Under the pieces are notes generated by a model. The model did no database searches and was not told the DNA's origin. It worked only from the letters and a program-made list of their open reading frames with translations. A DNA stretch of 64,000 nucleotides. Origin: Pomphorhynchus laevis. Its lineage: Eukaryota > Acanthocephala > Palaeacanthocephala > Echinorhynchida > Pomphorhynchidae. This document shows, piece after piece, positions 61,101 to 64,000 of this stretch. Position 1 is the first letter of the stretch. Each line of letters begins with the position of its first letter. A program made the translations under genes and the position numbers. The stretch is taken from the NCBI GenBank assembly GCA_012934845.2, contig WNNJ02001590.1, positions 1 to 64,000 of the forward strand, in the 5' to 3' direction.

Positions 61101-61159
61101 TTTCGATCGACCTTATCATAGTACTGCTATAAATAGTCCTGTAAATGTTCGTCGTGCAG
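36861..61159 (+). CDS. dsh: Dishevelled, Wnt pathway scaffold (13 exons, 3' end outside window)
   Basis: Dishevelled is the cytoplasmic hub that passes signals from Frizzled receptors to the Axin/GSK3 destruction complex and to planar-polarity effectors. Exons: 36861-37054, 37111-37180, 42838-43070, 43120-43181, 44520-44568, 44615-44678, 50691-50760, 53383-53488, 55833-55961, 57081-57322, 58958-59092, 59143-59310, 60734-61159. All junctions are GT-AG and keep phase, giving 649 residues so far. DIX spans about residues 9-88, PDZ 241-330 and DEP 415-507, the family order. The start ATG follows an in-frame TGA at 36831. The last exon ends in a donor at 61160, so more C-terminal sequence lies beyond the window or was not recognised. 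Introns are 46-56 bp (four) or 1.1-6.0 kb (eight), the long ones loaded with elements. Confidence 0.95.
37181..39102. other. Dishevelled intron 2, left part
   Basis: AT-rich with no gene. Contains a perfect 20-bp-arm hairpin (37506-37525 with 37531-37550, loop AAAAA), core CACTAACCATTTATTTA, and a patch of ATCAGTTA repeats near 38470-38520. Confidence 0.6.
39103..39408 (+). repeat. Left inverted repeat of the RT-bearing element
   Basis: Colinear over about 305 bp with the reverse complement of 42331-42635, roughly four bases in five matching by eye. Shared anchors include ggaaactcatt, cggtcgacc, gcgatcggaacaaacttgt, agaatgtact, cgcgcggtat and gcgagagtgttt. Confidence 0.85.
39415..39785 (+). 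repeat. 24-bp coding repeat, about 14 units
   Basis: In one frame the sequence reads as eight-residue units of the type AAA(I/T/V)-x-D-(R/x)-(A/P): [32 protein letters not shown] and so on. It lies between the left inverted repeat and the RT region and is part of the element's own open region. Confidence 0.7.
42331..42635 (-). repeat. Right inverted repeat of the RT-bearing element
   Basis: Partner of 39103-39408. It ends at ggaaa (42635), about 200 bp before exon 3 of Dishevelled. Confidence 0.85.
42838..44678 (+). CDS. dsh: Dishevelled exons 3-6: Ser-rich and basic linker
   Basis: Exon 3 (42838-43070) starts after cttag and gives [20 protein letters not shown], Ser-rich. Exon 4 (43120-43181) has [19 protein letters not shown]. 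Exon 5 (44520-44568) has [15 protein letters not shown]. Exon 6 (44615-44678) has [20 protein letters not shown], the basic stretch that precedes the PDZ in Dishevelled. The acidic-serine segments match the usual position of casein-kinase target sites. Exon 5's acceptor (ttaag/gttcg) was chosen because it alone keeps phase; the more typical cag 17 bases later does not. Confidence 0.85.
43182..44519. other. Dishevelled intron 4
   Basis: Holds a hammerhead-like motif (43446-43477), a weak inverted partner near 43330-43345, an inverted copy of the dispersed repeat at 43535-43645 (gtatttggccccgctgctat, then gacctctaattcttattctg), and otherwise AT-rich sequence. Confidence 0.6.
43441..43487 (+). 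ncRNA. Hammerhead-ribozyme-like motif in Dishevelled intron 4
   Basis: CTGAAGA (43446-43452), stem II GCaAAC/GTTaGC around AGAA with one A-A mismatch (43454-43469), GAAATATC (43470-43477). The core matches the 32.5-kb motifs; stem I is weak. Probably a decayed Penelope-like end. Confidence 0.5.
45137..45598. mobile_element. MITE-like element, 462 bp, with ~58-bp terminal inverted repeats
   Basis: The left end GGAAATTTCC...GCGGAAATTTCCGCCTT (45137-45195) and the right end, reverse complement GGAAATTTCCGCCCCATCGG then AAATTTCCGCCTT (45540-45598), are colinear inverted repeats running into GATTTCAAA. The interior is AT-rich and non-coding. No target-site duplication was certain. It lies in Dishevelled intron 6. 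Each end carries two GGAAATTTCC palindromes, which resemble Rel/NF-kB sites. Confidence 0.8.
45999..46034. repeat. Perfect 16-bp-arm hairpin
   Basis: Arms CTTGTTTGTGTATTAC (45999-46014) and its exact complement (46019-46034) around TTTT, next to a second small hairpin GCAAGTG-AAATA-CACTTGC (45971-45989). It is intronic and its role is unknown. Confidence 0.7.
46515..48471 (-). mobile_element. L2-type LINE (family A), copy in Dishevelled intron 6
   Basis: A 5'-truncated copy in antisense orientation to Dishevelled, nearly identical to the 15.44-kb copy. The 3' end with hairpin (46552-46578) and A/T tail lies at 46515-46545. The 5' end at about 48471 meets a perfect palindrome (48472-48503). 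Confidence 0.9.
46607..48471 (-). pseudogene. LINE reverse transcriptase (family A), frameshifted
   Basis: Frame 48471-47278 (397 codons) spans the RT from linker through [35 protein letters not shown] (motif A), [20 protein letters not shown] (motif B) and [18 protein letters not shown] (motif C). Frame changes near 47290 and near 47000-47130 precede the thumb and C-terminus (47128-46607, ending LLRSHLLDT). This copy has six A at the homopolymer where the 15.4-kb copy has seven, so motifs A to C stay in one frame. Catalytic aspartates are present. Confidence 0.88.
48472..48503. repeat. Perfect 14-bp-arm palindrome at a LINE 5' junction
   Basis: TAATAAGATGGCAG (48472-48485), loop TTAT, then its exact complement (48490-48503). 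It begins exactly where the LINE copy ends. Confidence 0.85.
49011..49046 (-). ncRNA. Hammerhead-ribozyme-like motif downstream of the endonuclease remnant
   Basis: Minus strand: CTGACGA (49042-49036), stem II ATAGC/GCTAT around AGTA, GAAATATC (49018-49011). Stem I can form only about three pairs (TTTC against GGA). Its position in the 3' end of a Penelope-like element supports the call. Confidence 0.6.
49011..49715 (-). mobile_element. Penelope-like element, endonuclease end
   Basis: Minus strand: [17 protein letters not shown] (49690-49640 region) is the GIY-YIG endonuclease start as found in Penelope-like elements, followed by [36 protein letters not shown] and a C-terminal Glu-containing helix ([15 protein letters not shown]), ending at 49389. 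The YIGQTG and following parts are in different frames, so the copy is broken. About 350 bp after the stop lies a hammerhead-like motif, as expected for the terminal repeat of such elements. The RT part is absent. It lies antisense in Dishevelled intron 6. Confidence 0.82.
49934..50116 (-). other. Cys-rich short frame, unknown
   Basis: A 60-codon minus-strand frame with [20 protein letters not shown]. The cysteine spacing looks non-random, but no family is recognised. It may be part of a transposon; it lies in Dishevelled intron 6. Confidence 0.25.
50691..55961 (+). CDS. dsh: Dishevelled exons 7-9: PDZ domain
   Basis: Exon 7 (50691-50760) ends [10 protein letters not shown], the first strand. 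Exon 8 (53383-53488) gives [16 protein letters not shown], with FLGVSIVG as the carboxylate-binding loop, then [11 protein letters not shown]. Exon 9 (55833-55961) gives [20 protein letters not shown] then a helix with [12 protein letters not shown]. Known Dvl partners of this domain include the Frizzled internal KTxxxW motif. The loop after SIVG is a little longer than in vertebrates ([12 protein letters not shown]). Confidence 0.95.
50761..53382. other. Dishevelled intron 7
   Basis: AT-rich and without recognisable genes or elements. A small hairpin with arms ATACACCGATC (52819-52829) and GATCGGTGTAT (52845-52855) and a run of ATTAATATT palindromes (52430-52510) are the only structures seen. 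Confidence 0.6.
53489..55832. other. Dishevelled intron 8
   Basis: AT-rich; only simple AATTATTA-type repeats (54280-54560) and a short tandem echo (actcaaaagtatg at 55505 and 55530). Confidence 0.6.
56700..56990. repeat. Tandem duplication, period 152 bp, in Dishevelled intron 9
   Basis: About 84 bp starting TGGTTTCAATACTATTTTG at 56751 recurs at 56903 without a visible mismatch, and the flanking (TATGTATT)n stretch is duplicated too. The identity implies a very recent event. Confidence 0.9.
57081..57322 (+). CDS. dsh: Dishevelled exon 10: end of PDZ and linker to DEP
   Basis: It starts [18 protein letters not shown], the last PDZ strand and the conserved W-P-P linker start, then [14 protein letters not shown], which matches the RPIDP-AW block after the Dvl PDZ. 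The rest is Ser/Thr-rich and poorly conserved. Confidence 0.93.
57323..58957. other. Dishevelled intron 10
   Basis: AT-rich. Frames at 57342-57641 and 57436-57690 overlap each other on opposite strands and reflect an inverted AT-rich stretch rather than genes. Minus-strand 58560-58830 may hold a remnant of a retroelement, not assignable. Confidence 0.5.
58958..59310 (+). CDS. dsh: Dishevelled exons 11-12: DEP domain
   Basis: Exon 11 (58958-59092) and exon 12 (59143-59310), split by a 50-bp intron, encode the DEP domain used for Frizzled and membrane binding: [20 protein letters not shown], then [40 protein letters not shown], and [13 protein letters not shown]. Nearly every family-invariant position is kept, so the gene is under selection and not a pseudogene. 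Confidence 0.95.
59700..59975. repeat. Penelope-like end followed by a duplicated dispersed repeat
   Basis: tagtaaaatatataaatcaa (59708) matches 31440 after the Penelope-like RT. Then an 88-bp unit starting AAACTTGATAACATAGCAG occurs at 59821 and again at 59909 (second copy 62 bp). The unit is related to the dispersed repeat at 43.6 and 31.5 kb. It lies in Dishevelled intron 12. Confidence 0.75.
60734..61159 (+). CDS. dsh: Dishevelled exon 13: C-terminal region (not terminal exon)
   Basis: It starts [19 protein letters not shown] in phase with exon 12 (shared Asp codon) and continues with low-complexity Ser/Asn/Asp-rich sequence, including [20 protein letters not shown] and [15 protein letters not shown]. 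It ends in NVRRA and a donor g|gtaaat at 61160. The C-terminal region diverges between phyla, so recognition rests on phase and continuity. Confidence 0.85.
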
Positions 61160-62578
61160 GTAAATTGCATTTTTTAGATACATATTTTATTATGTGAATA
61201 AATTGTATGCAATAATTGACAATTGGTATTTTATCGGGCTATCTCATACAATTTGTATGCAGTAATTCGCAAAATGATGCGTATTGAGTTATCTCAATTG
61301 GCATTTTATTGGGCTATCTCAAAAAGAGAGTTGTATGCAATAATTTGAAAAATATTAATATGAATTTGAGCGTAATGAACTATAATAAACTTTAATAAAA
61401 ATATTAATTTAAAATATAATTAAATTATAATTATAATTGAAACTATTATAATATTATAATATAATATTATAATATTAATATTATTATAATATAAATTAAT
61501 ATAATTTTTACTAATGCAGGCATATTTATAATTGTGAGCATGTAATTAATTAAAAATAATTATATTATTACATGAATTATGTTCTAATTAATTATATCAA
61601 ACTTTCTATTTGTAGAATTTATATATTCACATAAATTGGTAAATGAGAGGTAAATAAAAAAATTTCAAGCTTGGGTTGCTTGAGGCACTCGTACAACAAA
61701 TCTTTAGACAGTTTCTTCCTTACAAGAAATTACAATGGAAACATCCATTAACGAAAAACTATTTTCCATTATCAACAAAGGTAATAGTTTCCATTATTTT
61801 ACGGACATTCAATTCTATCGGTTAATTAAACAATGCACTTTTCGTTGCCTAACTGCAATGCGCTTTATCACTATGTCATTAACACATTTGAGTTTAAATG
61901 TTAATAAAGTATAAAAATACGTAACTTGAAACCAATTTTAATGAATAGTTTGATTCTTTAAATACTTCTTAAAATATAAGCAATTTTAGTGAATGGTTAA
62001 ATTTTTATTAATTTTATTAATGAAGTCAATAGTGAATTTAATTACTATATTTTAATTTAATAAAATTTAATTATTCAAATTAATTTTAGTTAATCGATTT
62101 TAATTTTGGACTTTACACTTCAGTTTGTCCATATCATTTTAGCTTCTCGCAAGGGCAATATGTACTGACTAAAGAGTAGAAGAATGAAGTCGCAAATTCG
62201 TTTTAACTCAGTAACTATATATTATTTCTTCGCAAATAATTTGTTCAATCCAGTGATTAATTATTTTGACAATTGGTGTTTCGTTTTACGTCTATATTAG
62301 AGAATTAAATTTTGTATTTAACAATGTGTGCATTTTCTCAATCATTAGTTACTTGTATGAATAAATTCAATCAACTGACGGAATTGATCTTCTTTTGCTG
62401 CGCCAGATAATTCGATTGCTAATTATAGACAGGAGTTAAAATGGGCTATAAACAGTTTACATATATATTTTTGCGACACAGAGTTAATGATCGGATGCGT
62501 TCTGTATAATTCAGAATCCTGAAATTATTTAGAACTAAAGACTGTTGAATATTTTCAGACATTTTAATTGCATTATAA
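61160..62578. other. Start of the Dishevelled intron after exon 13
   Basis: AT-rich. A local imperfect duplication (ttatcgggctatctcat / ttattgggctatctcaa) lies at 61229-61325. No further Dishevelled exon was recognised. Confidence 0.5.
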
Positions 62579-63662
62579 TTGTTAATATTAAATGAATTAA
62601 CTCAATTATTCAATGAATTAAGTGAAAGCTCGAATATATCTAAGATAAAAATTTGGAAAGATTATATATTTGATAAAATTAAAAATAAAATGAAAATAAC
62701 AAACAATTATAAAAGGAAAGATAAAATTAATAAAGATATGTATAAAGAACTTACTAAATTAAAGGATAACTATATAATAACAACTATTGATAAAGCTAGT
62801 AATAACTTTGTCTTCATATGCAAAAAGCTATATTATGATATACTAATGAAAGAGGTTAATTCTAATGATTTAAATGTAAATCCCACATATGAACGTAGTG
62901 AGTTGAGTTTAGAAACAATTATTACAAGTCACTGTTCTATAATGGATAAAAAGGGTATAAAGGTTGAATCAGATAATAAAACTATACCTATATTATATTG
63001 GAATCCAAAATTACATAAAAATCCAATAAAACCTAGGTTCATATGTAGTGCGTTTAAATGTACATTAAAACCACTTTCTGTCTATATGAATAAAATACTT
63101 AAAGTAATTAAAGCACACTTTAAAAAATATTGCAAGGTAATCGAAATTAATACTGGTATAAAACACTATTTCAGTATTAATTCTACAAAAGAATTTTTAG
63201 AACAGACAAAAGGAATAAATTTTCAAAATATAAATACATACGATTTTAGTACGCTTTATACAAATCTAGATTTAGTAGATATTAAAGAAGCGTTAGTAAA
63301 ATTAATTAATCTTATATTCGGAAAAAGATATACATATATTGATATATTAAATCGCGATACAGACCTCCTTAGTTAAGATCAGATCAGCATAAGTGTACGG
63401 AGTAGGCAGATAATAAGGGTTGAAACGTGAAATGTGGGTTTGAATAAGCAGCTGATTAGACCCACCCATGATGATTAGTAGCGTTCTGCTGTATCAAAAA
63501 TAGGAACAATACTTGTGAGAGTAATATCGTGCCACAATCAGAAGAAATAAAAGGTGCTCAAATGGAAAGTAATATTTGCCAAATTTTAGCTGACTTATTT
63601 TTAAGCTTTAAAGAATATGAATTTTTTCATAACTGTTTAAAAAATAAATCTAAATGTATTTT
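62579..63662 (+). mobile_element. Penelope-like element, RT N-terminal part plus short C-terminal piece
   Basis: A 265-codon frame (62579-63376) includes IITTIDKASNNFVFICKKLY, PILYWNPKLHKNPIKPRFIC and INTYDFSTLYTNLDLVDIKE, the conserved fingers and motif A region of Penelope-like RTs. It is followed by an unrelated ~150-bp stretch, then a short piece with ILADLFLSFKEYEFFHNC and NCLKNKSK (63529-63655), which matches the 30.8-kb copy just after its motif B. The catalytic centre between is lost. It lies in sense orientation in a Dishevelled intron. Confidence 0.85.
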
Positions 63663-64000
63663 ATCTAAATTTATTTTTATAGACGCCATTTACACTTTAA
63701 GGCAGTTAATGGAAAAACACCGTGAAAACTCAAGCCACTGAATATTGCCTTTCTTGACCTCGACAAGGCGTTCGATAGAGTGCCCATGAACGTTATCTGG
63801 TTCGCATTAAGACGACATAATGTGCCAGAGGAGATGGTTGAGTGGGTAAAGATCCTATACACGCACTAGGTGAGTAAAGTGAAATACGCCGCTGGCATTC
63901 CTAATAAGTGTAGTATACACCAATGATCGGTTTTATTACCCCTCCTGTTCACCGTAGTCATAAATGCAATCACTAGCGACCTTCAATGACCTGTTCCGTG
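63663..64000 (+). mobile_element. RTE-clade LINE reverse transcriptase, cut by the window end
   Basis: After DAIYTLRQLMEKHRENS the frame shifts (near 63730) and continues LNIAFLDLDKAFDRVPMNVI, then HNVPEEMVEWVKILYTH, then a VHQ-S-LLPLLFTVVINAIT-like stretch. This is the fingers, motif A and motif B region typical of RTE LINEs (DLEKAFDRVP, GVHQGS-LSPLLF). At least two stops are present as well, so the copy is dead. It is inserted next to, or into, the Penelope-like fragment. Confidence 0.82.

Overview
The window is nuclear DNA from an animal, most likely an AT-rich invertebrate. One host gene is recognisable beyond doubt: Dishevelled (Dsh/Dvl) on the + strand, traced from its start codon at 36861 through 13 exons to 61159. 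DIX, PDZ and DEP domains appear in the canonical order and all introns are GT-AG. Intron lengths fall in two classes: four of 46-56 bp and eight of about 1.1-6.0 kb. The 3' end of the gene lies beyond the window. I cannot fix the phylum from sequence alone. The short introns, AT-richness and high LINE/Penelope load would suit a flatworm or another small-intron invertebrate.

Bases 1-32,200 are a graveyard of retroelements. An old Ty3/gypsy pol fossil (2.1-4.8 kb, minus) carries a much younger LINE fragment inside it. An L2-clade LINE family (called A here) has seven copies in the window: 3.84, 4.86, 6.98, 15.44, 29.2, 31.93 and 46.52 kb. All end in the same short 3' hairpin, and one copy shows a compensating base-pair change. 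A CR1/Jockey-like family B occurs at 8.4-11.9 and 20.96-23.25 kb. A related family C occurs at 11.9-14.97 kb and at 25.97-27.82 kb; the latter still has one uninterrupted RT frame. A 56-unit, 13-bp minisatellite lies at 19.1-19.85 kb.

Bases 32,200-36,860 hold an inverted pair of hammerhead-ribozyme-like motifs, a tRNA-like (SINE-like) segment, an unidentified acidic ORF on the minus strand (33.4-34.1 kb), and a 1.4-kb AT-rich satellite ending about 320 bp before the Dishevelled start codon.

Bases 36,861-64,000 are Dishevelled. Its long introns hold several elements: a GC-richer RT-bearing fossil between ~305-bp inverted repeats (39.1-42.6 kb), a 462-bp MITE-like element with GGAAATTTCC termini (45.1-45.6 kb), an L2 LINE (46.5-48.5 kb), a Penelope-like endonuclease remnant with a hammerhead-like motif (49.0-49.7 kb), local tandem duplications, and, after exon 13, a Penelope-like RT fragment and an RTE-clade LINE cut by the window end.

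The strongest candidates for something unusual are the hammerhead-like motifs (CTGANGA, hairpin, GAAATATC) tied to Penelope-like elements, especially the palindromic pair at 32.4-32.6 kb, and the RT element bounded by long inverted repeats. No tRNA, rRNA or CRISPR locus was found.
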